Assembly: GCF_021391675.1 (NCBI RefSeq)
Contig: NZ_CP090096.1
Location: 1 to 64,000 of the forward strand
Reading direction: 5' to 3'
Source: Neorhizobium galegae
Lineage (GTDB): Bacteria > Pseudomonadota > Alphaproteobacteria > Rhizobiales > Rhizobiaceae
DNA length: 64,000 bases
In this document: positions 36,180-44,798 of the stretch, in pieces
Layout of the letters: every line of letters starts with the position of its first letter
Position numbering within the stretch: the first letter of the stretch is position 1
The notes under the pieces: generated by a model
Told to the model about the DNA's origin: nothing
Seen by the model: the letters and a program-made list of their open reading frames with translations, nothing else
Database searches by the model: none
Made by a program: the position numbers and the translations under genes

Positions 36180-37025
36180 TCACTTTGCAGCCGGCGGATC
36201 GGTTTCGAAGGATTTTACCATTTCCGCCGCAACGACCGGATCCTTGACGAAGGTCGGCACCGTCTTCGAGTAAAATTTCTCGTTCTTCAGTTTCTTGAGG
36301 ACGCCATTGACGAAAGTTTTCAGCTCTTCTTCCCCCTTGCGGACGCCGACACCATTGAAGCCGAGATCGACGGGCTCTTCCAGCGTGCGGAATTCGGGAT
36401 AGTTGGCCGCAAGCGTCGCGATGGTGATCGCATCGCCCACATAGCCGTCGGCACGGCCCTGCTGCAGGGCCTGCAGATTGTCCGCATTGGTGTTGAGCTG
36501 GACGAACTCCAGGCTCGGAATGCGTTCCTTCAGCCACTTCAGCTGCGACCCGCCCTTGATGATGAGCATCGACTTGCCGTCCAGGTCGGCGAGCTTCTGG
36601 ACCTTGCTGTCCTTCGGTACGATCACCCGGCTGCTGCCCCAGTAATAGATATCGGAATAGTCGATCACCTGTTCGCGCGACGGCGTCTTGCCGAGCGTCG
36701 CAATGATCAGGTCGATCTTTCCGCCCGTCAGGGAGGGAATGCGGGCGTCCGTCGCCACGCAGCTCAATTCCGCCTTTTCGGCGGCCCCGAAGGCGGCAAT
36801 GCCGATTTGCTTCGCCATTTCGATCTCGATGCCGGCCGGCTTGCCGTCGGTGCCGGATGCCCCGAATGGAGGAGAATCGCATTTGACGCCGATGCGGATC
36901 ACGCCGGCATCCTTGATCGCCTTGGGCACGGCCTGAGCCGAGGCGGGCAGCGCCGGAAGCGCAAGGACGGCAAGAGCGCCGAAGGCTACGGCCGTGCGGC
37001 GAAGCATGCTGATGGATGTGTACAT
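36180..37025 (-). CDS. ABC importer solute-binding protein, family 3 (amino acid type)
   Basis: This 281-residue periplasmic receptor has a signal peptide (MLRRTAVAFGALAVLALPAL, cleavage after ASA). The family 3 start is GVIRIGVKCDSPPFGASG, and GKIDLIIATLGKTPSREQVI and LADLDGKSMLIIKGGSQLKW follow. A cysteine pair (C in KCDSPP and LSCVATD) could form a disulfide. ATG 37025 has AAGGGAACG upstream. It lies downstream of the ATPase gene in the same orientation, 98 bases away, and may have its own promoter. Confidence 0.9.
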   Translation of the reverse strand: MYTSISMLRRTAVAFGALAVLALPALPASAQAVPKAIKDAGVIRIGVKCDSPPFGASGTDGKPAGIEIEMAKQIGIAAFGAAEKAELSCVATDARIPSLTGGKIDLIIATLGKTPSREQVIDYSDIYYWGSSRVIVPKDSKVQKLADLDGKSMLIIKGGSQLKWLKERIPSLEFVQLNTNADNLQALQQGRADGYVGDAITIATLAANYPEFRTLEEPVDLGFNGVGVRKGEEELKTFVNGVLKKLKNEKFYSKTVPTFVKDPVVAAEMVKSFETDPPAAK

Positions 37026-37123
37026 GACAGTCGTTCCCTTTGTTTCATTGTTTTGCCCACCGAACGTTTGCCCGTCCGTATGCTTTTTGCCGCAACCAGT
37101 CCGGATGCAGAAAATCAGACCCG

Positions 37124-37894
37124 CTAGTGCAGTATCTGGCTGAGAAACGCCTTCGTCCGGCTTTCCTTCGGATTGCTGAAGAACTCCTCCGGAGGCGCGG
37201 TTTCGACGATCCTGCCCGCGTCCATGAACACCACCCTATCCGCCACCTGCCGCGCGAAACCCATTTCATGCGTGACGCACACCATGGTCATGCCGTCGCT
37301 CGCCAGCTGCGCCATCGTGTCCAGCACCTCGCGCACGAGTTCCGGATCGAGTGCCGAGGTCGGTTCGTCGAACAGCATGATCTTCGGGTTCATGCAGAGC
37401 GATCGGGCGATCGCCGCGCGCTGCTGCTGTCCGCCGGACAGCTGGCTTGGATAGAAATCGGCTTTGTCCGGAATTCGCACCCGTTCCAGATAGGCGCGCG
37501 CCACAGCTTCGGCATCCTTTCTCCCAACGCCCTTTACCCAGCGGGGAGCCAGCGTGCAGTTCTCGAGCACGGTGAGATGCGGATAGAGATTGAAGTTCTG
37601 AAACACCATGCCGACATCCTGCCGGACACGGTCGATGACCTTCCTGTTGTCCGTCAGCTCTGTGCCATTGACGATGATGCGGCCCTTCTGGTGCCTTTCC
37701 AGGTAGTTGATGCAACGGATCATGGTGGACTTGCCGGAACCCGAGGGACCGCAAACCACCACCTTTTCACCACACCTGACGGTAAGGTTGACGTCGTGCA
37801 GCACCTGGAGGATGGAGAACCATTTGTCGACGCCGGACAATTCGACGGCAATTTCCGGATCGACCATCTCCGAAGTCTTCTCATTCGCTGTCAT
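37124..37894 (-). CDS. ABC importer ATPase, polar amino acid type
   Basis: This 256-residue ATPase has Walker [15 protein letters not shown]-loop [12 protein letters not shown], signature [15 protein letters not shown], Walker [16 protein letters not shown] and H-loop CVTHEMGFA. It starts at ATG 37894, six bases after a strong GGGAGGAGG; a TTG two codons earlier lies inside that site and is rejected. It stands between the FAD oxidoreductase gene (26 bases upstream) and the binding-protein gene, in one operon. Confidence 0.93.
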   Translation of the reverse strand: MTANEKTSEMVDPEIAVELSGVDKWFSILQVLHDVNLTVRCGEKVVVCGPSGSGKSTMIRCINYLERHQKGRIIVNGTELTDNRKVIDRVRQDVGMVFQNFNLYPHLTVLENCTLAPRWVKGVGRKDAEAVARAYLERVRIPDKADFYPSQLSGGQQQRAAIARSLCMNPKIMLFDEPTSALDPELVREVLDTMAQLASDGMTMVCVTHEMGFARQVADRVVFMDAGRIVETAPPEEFFSNPKESRTKAFLSQILH

Positions 37895-37920
37895 CTGCAA
37901 CCTCCTCCCTGCAGCTCGGC

Positions 37921-39075
37921 TTACGATGCCAAAGCCCGGCTTTTCTGCGCGAAACGGGCCGGCCGGAAATTCGCAAGCAGAGGGCTCGCCTCCCCGGTCA
38001 CGATTTCGCGCGCGATGAGCTCACCGGTAATCAGGCCCAGTGTCGCGCCACTATGGCTGAAGGCAACGAAATAACCCGGAATGCCCTCGAGCGGGCCGAT
38101 CACCGGCTCCCCATCACCCGGCACAGGCTTCGGCCCGCAGTGATAGCTTTCCAATTCGAGCGTGGGATTGCCCTCGAGCACGTTCGAGGCTTCCGAAAGA
38201 AGACGACGAAGCGTCTCGTCCTTGACCTCGTGAGTCCCATCGGAGCTACGATTGAGTTCTTCCTCCGACCATGCGGAATCGCAGACGACCGCGCCGTCCG
38301 GCGTCGGGCGCAACGCTACGTTCGGTGTATTGAGAACGGCGCGAACTGCAGACCCGAAAGGCTTCGATTTGACAAGAAGCGCGATCGGGGTTCCGTCGGA
38401 AATGGCATGGCCCGCCTGTTTTACCATGTCAGGCGCGGCTGCACCGGTGGCGACGAGAACTGCGTCCGCCTTTATATACGTTCCATTTGCCGTCGAGAGC
38501 CCGACGGCCCGACCACCCTTGATGTCGATGCTTGCCTTTCCGGCATGGGCCACGGCCTGGCCGCCGAGTGCCTTGAACTCCTGGAGGAGGATATCGATCA
38601 GCGAAGGCAGATCCACCCAGCCCTCACCGGGATTGAAAATCGCGCCCTGAGGCGAAATCGCGGCCGCGGCGATGCCGGGCGTGACCTTCACCACTTCTGC
38701 GGCGCCAAGAAGCTGGCAGTCATAACCGATCGCCTGTTCGTGAGCGTAGGTTTCCGCAATCCGGTTCGACGCGTCGTCCGCATCCCATGTCAAACCGCCC
38801 TCGAAGCGCAGCCATGCAGCGCCTTCATTGCGGCTTGCCAGCGTCCGGTAGCGATCGATCCCGACGACCCGAAGACGGTGATATTCGGCGGAACGGAAAC
38901 GCGCCGAGTTGAGCCATGCCAGGGATCGGCCGGACGCCCCGCTGGCGAACGCCCCTTCCGTGACCAAAGTGACGTGCGCGCCGAGTCGGGCCAGATGAAC
39001 CGCCGAGGAAACACCGAAAATACCGCCACCGATGACGGCAATCCGCTGGCTGGAGGATGAGGTTGTCAACTGCAT
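37921..39075 (-). CDS. FAD-dependent amine/amino-acid oxidoreductase (DAO family)
   Basis: This 384-residue flavoenzyme of the D-amino-acid oxidase / sarcosine oxidase fold has a dinucleotide-binding motif [19 protein letters not shown] at residues 11-29. [17 protein letters not shown] shows the DAO-type substrate loop, and [20 protein letters not shown] gives the C-terminal FAD contact. It would oxidise a C-N bond of an amino acid, N-methyl amino acid or opine. As first gene of an operon with an amino-acid-type importer, and divergent from a LacI regulator, it is probably the catabolic enzyme for the imported compound. Confidence 0.88.
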   Translation of the reverse strand: MQLTTSSSSQRIAVIGGGIFGVSSAVHLARLGAHVTLVTEGAFASGASGRSLAWLNSARFRSAEYHRLRVVGIDRYRTLASRNEGAAWLRFEGGLTWDADDASNRIAETYAHEQAIGYDCQLLGAAEVVKVTPGIAAAAISPQGAIFNPGEGWVDLPSLIDILLQEFKALGGQAVAHAGKASIDIKGGRAVGLSTANGTYIKADAVLVATGAAAPDMVKQAGHAISDGTPIALLVKSKPFGSAVRAVLNTPNVALRPTPDGAVVCDSAWSEEELNRSSDGTHEVKDETLRRLLSEASNVLEGNPTLELESYHCGPKPVPGDGEPVIGPLEGIPGYFVAFSHSGATLGLITGELIAREIVTGEASPLLANFRPARFAQKSRALAS

Positions 39076-39143
39076 GTTCCTTCGTCTTTGATTATCGTAG
39101 GGGCTTCTTCCATCCAAGGCGCAAAGCCCCCGCATTTCCCCGC

Positions 39144-39178
39144 GAGACCGGTATCAAGCGTATTTGAGACCGGTCTCA
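39144..39178. promoter_or_regulatory. Tandem palindromic operators between the oxidoreductase and LacI genes
   Basis: TGAGACCGGTCTCA at 39165-39178 is a perfect 14-base palindrome. A second copy of its 12-base core with one mismatch (GAGACCGGTATC) lies at 39144-39155, with centres 22 bases apart, about two helical turns. The central CG and overall symmetry are typical of LacI-family operators. They sit in the 161-base gap that drives both the FAD oxidoreductase-importer operon and the LacI gene, so autoregulation plus control of the operon is expected. Confidence 0.8.
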
Positions 39179-39236
39179 CGTGTCAATGGTGTGATTTTCT
39201 TGACGCCGTTTTTTTCTCAGCCTATGTCACGGACCT

Positions 39237-40355
39237 ATGATGAAGAGAACGACGTCAAAGCGGCTTGTCACCATCTCGGACGTTGCGCAGAGCGCAGGTG
39301 TATCCAAGGCAACCGCCGCACGCGTTCTCGGCAGCTACGGTACGGCAAGCCCTGTCGTGAAGGAGAAGGTTCGCGAAGCCGCAAAGAGGCTCGGCTATCA
39401 GGCCAACGAGCTTGCGCGCAGCATGACGACCGGAAAGTCGAAGACGATCGGGGTCATCGTCGGCGATATCGAAAACCCGTATTTCGGTCAGGCCGTGCGC
39501 GGAATCAGCGATGCGGCGCACGCTGCCGGCTTCGATGTCATCCTCTCCAATTCCGGCGAGGATGCAGCCAAGGAAAAGGCGGCCGTACGCGTCCTGCTGG
39601 GCAAGCGCGTGGATGGATTGATCGTTACTCCGGCCTCCGTATATGAGACACAGCACCTGCACGAGGTCCAGCGATCCGGCCGACCTCTCGTCCTTCTGGA
39701 CCGGACCATTCCGGGTCTTGGGGTGGATGCCGTCGTTACGGACGACCGGCAGGCCGCCGAGGCCGCCACGCGAGCCCTGATCGAAGCCGGCCATCGCCGC
39801 ATCGCCTACATCTCAGCCACGGAAGCGGACGACCCGATCTACCGGGGACCGCACCAGATCAATCTGAGCACGGTGATGGAGAGAATAGAAGGCGTTGTCG
39901 CGGCAAGCCGGTCTGCCGGTATCGAACATCCGGAGCGCTATATCCGGCTCGGTGCCAACCGCCGCGGGGAGGGTGACAAGATTATTTCCGAATTGCTTCA
40001 AGGCCCCGACAGGCCGACTGCCATACTCGCGTCGGATAACGTGGTGGCGCTTGAAGTGTTCAAGACCCTTCGCAGGCTGGGCATGTCCATCCCCGGTGAT
40101 CTGTCGCTCGTCGCTTTCCACGATGCCGACTGGACAAGCGTGACCAGCCCGCCGATTACGGTTATCGCTCAGCCGGTCTACGAACTGGGATTTGAAAGCG
40201 CGCAGATCCTTGTTCGGCGGATTACCGGTATGGGCGATGCGCCACGCTGCCGGGTGCTTGCAACCACACTCATCAAGCGACAATCGATAGGGGCTCCGCC
40301 GGAGATCCAGGAGAGCCACGCCGTTCTTCAAAACAGTGCCGCGAAAATCGGTTGA
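39237..40355 (+). CDS. LacI family transcriptional regulator
   Basis: This 372-residue repressor has an N-terminal helix-turn-helix (VTISDVAQSAGVSKATAARV), hinge helix (ANELARSMTTGKSKTIGV) and a periplasmic-binding-protein-like core (IGVIVGDIENPYFGQAVRGI; AILASDNVVALEVFKTL; SLVAFHDADWTSVTSPPITV). The hinge keeps ARS where ARxL is common. ATG 39237 and 39240 are equivalent starts. It is divergent from the FAD oxidoreductase-importer operon and is the obvious owner of the palindromes at 39144-39178. The effector is unknown. Confidence 0.92.
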   Translation: MMKRTTSKRLVTISDVAQSAGVSKATAARVLGSYGTASPVVKEKVREAAKRLGYQANELARSMTTGKSKTIGVIVGDIENPYFGQAVRGISDAAHAAGFDVILSNSGEDAAKEKAAVRVLLGKRVDGLIVTPASVYETQHLHEVQRSGRPLVLLDRTIPGLGVDAVVTDDRQAAEAATRALIEAGHRRIAYISATEADDPIYRGPHQINLSTVMERIEGVVAASRSAGIEHPERYIRLGANRRGEGDKIISELLQGPDRPTAILASDNVVALEVFKTLRRLGMSIPGDLSLVAFHDADWTSVTSPPITVIAQPVYELGFESAQILVRRITGMGDAPRCRVLATTLIKRQSIGAPPEIQESHAVLQNSAAKIG

Positions 40356-40486
40356 TGCACGTTTGAATTGGCGTTGATTTCAACCGCCTTGTCGCACGCC
40401 AGTTCGAGCAGAGCGGGAATCGAAGCGTTGCCGCGTTGGGAGCCCCACAGCGTGTCGCCGTAGATGAAGTTTCCATCCCGAGCGAG
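40328..40486 (-). pseudogene. Remnant of a C-terminal coding region
   Basis: On the minus strand a 52-codon stretch bounded by TAG (40487-40489) and TGA (40328-40330) reads with good coding character (DGNFIYGDTLWGSQRGN, then SIPALLELACDKAVEIN), yet has no start codon or ribosome site and overlaps the 3' end of the LacI gene by 28 bases. It lies just downstream of the RraA-type gene. It looks like the tail of a decayed gene; I cannot name the family. Confidence 0.4.
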
Positions 40487-40523
40487 CTACAAGGGCCGAA
40501 CTCGCCGAACGTTGTCACCGGCG

Positions 40524-41246
40524 TCAAACGGCCTCAATGCGAGCCCTGCGCCAAGCCTCGAACCGCTCGAGAGTTTCCTTGTTTGGCGGATAGACGCCAA
40601 GTGTCGGCTTGCCTGACTCGATCTCCAGCTTCAGGAAGTCCTCCTGTTCCTCCATTGCGACGGCCTCGTCAGCGATCTCGTTCACATATTCCCGGGGGAT
40701 GACGATGACAGCCTCGCTGTCGCCGAAGATGATGTCGTCGGGATAAACCGCGACACCGCCGCAGGCGATCGGCTGGTTCATGTCGGAAGCATGGTGGGCA
40801 ACCAGATTGGCCGGAGCCGCCGGTCCCATGCAATAGGTCGGGAGCCCGAGCTGGGCGATATCGGCCGTATCGCGAACGCCGCCATCCAGCACAAGGCCAG
40901 CGCATCCGCGGTAGACAAGGCGCCGGGCCAGCATCGCGCCAATCCCGGCAATCTCCGCCAGCGAGCGGCAATCGAACACGAGGACGTGCCCCTCGGGTAT
41001 CGTGTCGATCGCCTTGCGCTGCTGATTGGAGGGATCGGAACTGTAGGTCGAGCCGTCGATATCCTCCCGGGCGGGAATGTAGCGAACGGTGACCGCCGGA
41101 CCGATCATCGGCTTGTCGGCGCCTGCGAGCGGCCGTACGCCGCGAACCGCGGTGTTCCTGAGCCCACGTTTCAGCAGCAAGCTACTAAGGGTCGCCGAAT
41201 TTGTCCGCAAAAGCTTTGCGTAAACCGATGGGTCCAACGCCGTCAT
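40524..41246 (-). CDS. RraA / class II 4-hydroxy-4-methyl-2-oxoglutarate aldolase family protein
   Basis: This 240-residue member of the RraA-like fold contains metal-dependent pyruvate aldolases (HMG/CHA aldolase), oxaloacetate decarboxylases and the RNase E inhibitor RraA. The active-site signature is present: VLDGGVRDTADIAQLGLPTY, with Arg-Asp of the metal and pyruvate site. The N-terminal region shows LSSLLLKRGL and GPAVTVRY. It is longer than RraA itself (about 160) and fits catabolic members. ATG 41246 has GGAGGTT six bases upstream; the longer frame to 41300 lacks one. It follows the IclR gene by 72 bases in the same direction. Confidence 0.87.
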   Translation of the reverse strand: MTALDPSVYAKLLRTNSATLSSLLLKRGLRNTAVRGVRPLAGADKPMIGPAVTVRYIPAREDIDGSTYSSDPSNQQRKAIDTIPEGHVLVFDCRSLAEIAGIGAMLARRLVYRGCAGLVLDGGVRDTADIAQLGLPTYCMGPAAPANLVAHHASDMNQPIACGGVAVYPDDIIFGDSEAVIVIPREYVNEIADEAVAMEEQEDFLKLEIESGKPTLGVYPPNKETLERFEAWRRARIEAV

Positions 41247-41318
41247 GATAACCTCCGTTTGTACGGCTGCGAGGTCTAGCATAACCATATGATAGTTCAA
41301 TAATGAATTTCTAGTTTC

Positions 41319-42104
41319 TTATTTGGATATTGGATGAGCGCCATTGATAGCCTTCATCACCATGGCAGCCCCATCGAGGACCTCGCGCTTGATTGATCGA
41401 GCGCGCTCCGGCGTCGCCTCCCCGATGAACGGCACGCTGACGGTGGCGACCAGGCGACTTGCAGAATCGAATATGGGAGCAGCGAAAGCTCGCAAGCCGA
41501 GATTCGATTCCTGGTTGTCTTCCGCACTTCCGCTGCGGCGAATTTCAGCGAGCACCTCCTTCAACGTCTCAGGGTCGGTGATCGTATACGGGGTCCGAGC
41601 CTCCAGGCCGCCAGCACAGTAAACCTCGATCTCATGGTAGTCGGAATACGCCAGGGCAAGCTTGCCGGCCGCACCGACATGCTTGCGCGAACGGCCGCCG
41701 ACCTTGATGAACAGGGCGTAGTCCCCGGGGCTGGGGGCCGCAAATATCGTCATCATCTCATTGCCTTCGGGCGCCGCCAGCCTGAAGGATTCGTAGATCC
41801 TGTCAGCCGCGGCCGCCAAGACCGGCCTCGCCGCCTCGATCAGCGTCACCCTATCCGCACCGGGTGAAATACGCCGCGCGAGCTGCACGAATTTCGGCCC
41901 CAGCTCGTAGGAAGCCCCGCCATTCACCCGAGCCACAAGCCCATGCGCGGTCAGTGAATTGAGGATGCGATACACGGTCGAACGAGGCACTCCAAGCTGA
42001 TCGACCAATGCGCCGAGCGAAATTCCGGTCCTCGCATCAGCAACCGCCTCAAGCAGATGCGCCGTCTTTTCCACCACCGGAGATCCATGCTTTGGTTCAT
42101 TCAT
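41319..42104 (-). CDS. IclR family transcriptional regulator
   Basis: This 261-residue regulator has a winged helix (ISLGALVDQLGVPRSTVYRI) and a C-terminal effector domain (APSPGDYALFIKVGGRSRKH; LRAFAAPIFDSASRLVATV). A much longer open frame upstream in the same frame is antisense to the binding-protein gene and is not real. The ATG 42104 lies within an inverted repeat matching the IclR operator pattern, so autoregulation is likely. It is divergent from the second oligopeptide-type importer and upstream of the RraA-type gene, and probably controls both. Confidence 0.9.
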   Translation of the reverse strand: MNEPKHGSPVVEKTAHLLEAVADARTGISLGALVDQLGVPRSTVYRILNSLTAHGLVARVNGGASYELGPKFVQLARRISPGADRVTLIEAARPVLAAAADRIYESFRLAAPEGNEMMTIFAAPSPGDYALFIKVGGRSRKHVGAAGKLALAYSDYHEIEVYCAGGLEARTPYTITDPETLKEVLAEIRRSGSAEDNQESNLGLRAFAAPIFDSASRLVATVSVPFIGEATPERARSIKREVLDGAAMVMKAINGAHPISK

Positions 42105-42120
42105 GAACTTCGAGTTCCAT
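42103..42120. promoter_or_regulatory. IclR-type inverted repeat overlapping the IclR start codon
   Basis: On the minus strand TGGAACTCGAAGTTCA forms an inverted repeat (GGAACT / AGTTC arms around CG-A) close to the IclR-family operator pattern TGGAAAT-N-ATTTCCA. It lies in the 211-base region (42105-42315) between the IclR gene and the importer; I see no other clear element there. Confidence 0.5.
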
Positions 42121-42315
42121 ATAAGGATTGCCTGCCTTGACTTCTTGAGATCGAGCGAGCATGTTGGCGTCGCCAGTGTCATATTTGACACTACGCACTT
42201 GCAGGAGGAAGTAAAGCCATTTGAGCGCGGGTTGTCCCCGCGGACCCGGATGACTTTGAGGAAGAGATCACCGAGGCGCCATAAGCGGCTCGTTTGGATT
42301 TGGAGGAGGACTTTC

Positions 42316-43836
42316 ATGAAGAAGATCACGGGTATCCATGCGTTGAGCATGGGGCTTGCAATGTCGTTGGCGGCAAGCGCCGCAATTCCCGCTCCCGCGG
42401 CCACGGACAAATTGACGGTCGTGGTGACGGATGAGCCGAAATCGCTCGACCCCTGCGATACGGACCTCTCGGGCAATTCACGCATTCTGCACAACAACAT
42501 CACCGAAGCGCTCGTCAATCTCAGCCCCAAGGATGGTTCGGTCGTCCCGAGCCTCGCCACCAGCTGGCGGCAGGTCGATAACCTGACCTGGGAGTTCAAG
42601 CTGCGCGAAGGCGTGACCTTCCACGACGGCAAGGCGTTCGATACCAATGCGGTTATCGCGGCTCTGAAGCGGGCCCAGGATCCGGCGCTGGGCTGCGAAG
42701 TGGGAGTCGCCACGCTGAAGGGCCTCAAACTCAATGCAGAAGCGGTGAACCCGACGACCCTCCTCATAAAGACGGACGTCGTCGAGCCGATCCTCCCGAA
42801 CAAGATGTCCGCCCTGGACATCGGTTCGCCGGCAACCCCGGGCGACACCAAGACGCGCACGCCGGCCGGGACGGGACCTTACAAGCTGGTCGCGTGGACG
42901 CCCGGCCAGTCTGTCGGTCTGGTGGCCTATGAAGGCTATTGGGGCGACAAGCCGGCAATTCCCAACGCGACGATCATCTGGCGCGCCGAGTCTGCGGTGC
43001 GCGCCGCGATGGTCGATACCGGCGAAGCGCAGATCGCCTATGAAATCGCACCCCAGGACGGCACGACCGGACAGGATCATGCTTTTCCAAACGCCGAGAC
43101 TTCCCTGTTGAGGATCGATGCGCAGATCGCGCCCCTCAACGACAAGCGCGTTCGCGAAGCACTCAACCTCGCGATCGACAGGGATGGTCTCATCGGAACG
43201 ATCTTCCACAAGGACGCCCAAAAGGCGATGCAGGTCGTGCCACCGTCGGTCTTCGGCTTCAATCCGGACATTCCCGTTTGGACCTACGATCCGGAAAAGG
43301 CGAAGTCCCTGCTTGCTGCCGCCAAGGCGGATGGCGTGCCGGTCGACAAGGAGATCGTCATCTACGGCCGCATCGGCATCTATCCGAACTCGTCCGAGAG
43401 CCTGGAGGCCATTCAGGCCATGCTGGCGGATGCCGGTTTCAACGCCCGGCTTGAAATGCTCGAGACAAGCCCGTGGCTGAAGCGGCTGCTGAAGCCGTGG
43501 AGCAAGGATCGCCAGCCGTCCATCCTGCAGACACAGATCGACAATGCCGAGGGCGATGCAGTGTTCACGCTGCCGAACCGCTTTACCACCGATGGCAACC
43601 AGTCGACGATCACGGACGCCGGTCTCGACAAGCTGATCGCCGATGGCTCGAAGGCAACCGGTGACGAGCGCAAGAAGCTATTCCAACAGGCGTTCAAGTA
43701 CATCGCCGTCGATACGGTCAACATCGCACCGCTCTTTCACATGGTCACGATCGCCCGTGTCGCCAAGAACGTGAACTATACGCCTGATGTGCAGGCCGGC
43801 AACGAGATCAAGCTGAAGTCGATCAGCTACCGTTGA
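42316..43836 (+). CDS. ABC importer solute-binding protein, family 5 (oligopeptide type), second system
   Basis: This 506-residue periplasmic receptor has a signal peptide (MKKITGIHALSMGLAMSLAA, cleaved near PAPAATD). Family 5 motifs are TDEPKSLDPCDTDLSGNSR, WEFKLREGVTFHDGKAF, GTGPYKLVAWTPGQ and VREALNLAIDRDGLIG. ATG 42316 follows GGAGGAGG at nine bases. It is first in a five-gene importer operon. It is similar in layout to the receptor at 14984 (both have Cys after LDP/LEP: SLDPCD and LLEPCM), so the two systems belong to the same receptor subgroup and may take related ligands. Confidence 0.92.
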   Translation: MKKITGIHALSMGLAMSLAASAAIPAPAATDKLTVVVTDEPKSLDPCDTDLSGNSRILHNNITEALVNLSPKDGSVVPSLATSWRQVDNLTWEFKLREGVTFHDGKAFDTNAVIAALKRAQDPALGCEVGVATLKGLKLNAEAVNPTTLLIKTDVVEPILPNKMSALDIGSPATPGDTKTRTPAGTGPYKLVAWTPGQSVGLVAYEGYWGDKPAIPNATIIWRAESAVRAAMVDTGEAQIAYEIAPQDGTTGQDHAFPNAETSLLRIDAQIAPLNDKRVREALNLAIDRDGLIGTIFHKDAQKAMQVVPPSVFGFNPDIPVWTYDPEKAKSLLAAAKADGVPVDKEIVIYGRIGIYPNSSESLEAIQAMLADAGFNARLEMLETSPWLKRLLKPWSKDRQPSILQTQIDNAEGDAVFTLPNRFTTDGNQSTITDAGLDKLIADGSKATGDERKKLFQQAFKYIAVDTVNIAPLFHMVTIARVAKNVNYTPDVQAGNEIKLKSISYR

Positions 43837-43877
43837 TCTGCCCGGCCGACGGCTTGTATGTCGCTTGAGGAGAGCGG

Positions 43878-44798
43878 ATGTCCTTCACCTATTTCCTGAA
43901 ACGTGCGGCCTTCGCGGCGCTCGCGCTTGCGGCGCTGATGACATCCGCCTTCTTTCTCGTGCGATTGACGGGCGATCCCGTCAATCTCTACCTGCCTGTC
44001 GACGCTTCGGATGCGGCGCGCGAAGCCATGCGCATCCGTCTTGGGCTCGATCGCTCGCTCCCGGCCCAGTTCTTCGATTGGGCTTGGGATATTCTCAGCC
44101 TCGATTTCGGAATGTCTCTCTGGCACAATCGCCCGGCCATGGACGTAGTGCTGGAGGCGCTGCCGAACACGCTGGCACTGGGCGCCATCGCGTTGGCGCT
44201 GGCCTTCACCGCCGCGATCGTCATGGGATCCATTGCCGCCGTGAATGCCGGTGGCTGGATCGACCGGGGCGTCAATGTCCTGTCGCAGGCAGCCGCAAGC
44301 GTGCCGGATTTCTGGCTTGGCCTGATGGGCGTGCTTCTATTTGCGGTCACCTTCCGCATTCTGCCCACCTCAGGCTTCGGCGGCCCGATTTATTGGGTGC
44401 TGCCCGTCGCCTGCCTGTTTGCCCGACCTTTCGGAACTCTGGTGCAGATCGTCCGCGGCTCGATGATTGAAGCGCTGAATGCCACATTCGTCCGGACGGC
44501 ACGGGCCAAGGGCGCGCGTGACGGACGGGTCACCTTCGTGCACGCGCTCCGCAATGCTCTCCTTCCGGCGGTCACGGTGACCGGCGACCTTGCCGCCCAG
44601 TTCGCCGGCGGTGGCGGCGTCGTCGAGGTGGTCTTCGGATTTCCCGGCATCGGCAAACTCCTGATCGACGGCATTCTGAAACGCGATTTCGCGATCGTCC
44701 AGGCATCGATCTTTGCCGTCGCTGTCGTGATCTTCGTCATCAATATCCTGGTCGACATGCTTTATGCCTCGATCGACCCGCGCGTGAGGGTCGAATGA
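43878..44798 (+). CDS. ABC importer permease, DppB/OppB type, second system
   Basis: This 306-residue inner-membrane protein has an N-terminal helix (AAFAALALAALMTSAFFLV) and the usual long first periplasmic loop. The EAA loop is VRTARAKGARDGRVTF with HALRNALLPAVTV after it, and the end is YASIDPRVRVE. The start ATG follows TTGAGGAG. Unlike the other systems there is no hairpin between this gene and the binding-protein gene (41 bases). It overlaps the partner permease by four bases. Confidence 0.93.
   Translation: MSFTYFLKRAAFAALALAALMTSAFFLVRLTGDPVNLYLPVDASDAAREAMRIRLGLDRSLPAQFFDWAWDILSLDFGMSLWHNRPAMDVVLEALPNTLALGAIALALAFTAAIVMGSIAAVNAGGWIDRGVNVLSQAAASVPDFWLGLMGVLLFAVTFRILPTSGFGGPIYWVLPVACLFARPFGTLVQIVRGSMIEALNATFVRTARAKGARDGRVTFVHALRNALLPAVTVTGDLAAQFAGGGGVVEVVFGFPGIGKLLIDGILKRDFAIVQASIFAVAVVIFVINILVDMLYASIDPRVRVE

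Noticed and set aside
42105..42860. N-terminal extension of the IclR gene at 41319-42860
   Set aside because: The extension is antisense to the binding-protein gene; the helix-turn-helix protein begins at ATG 42104 and the operator-like repeat lies there.
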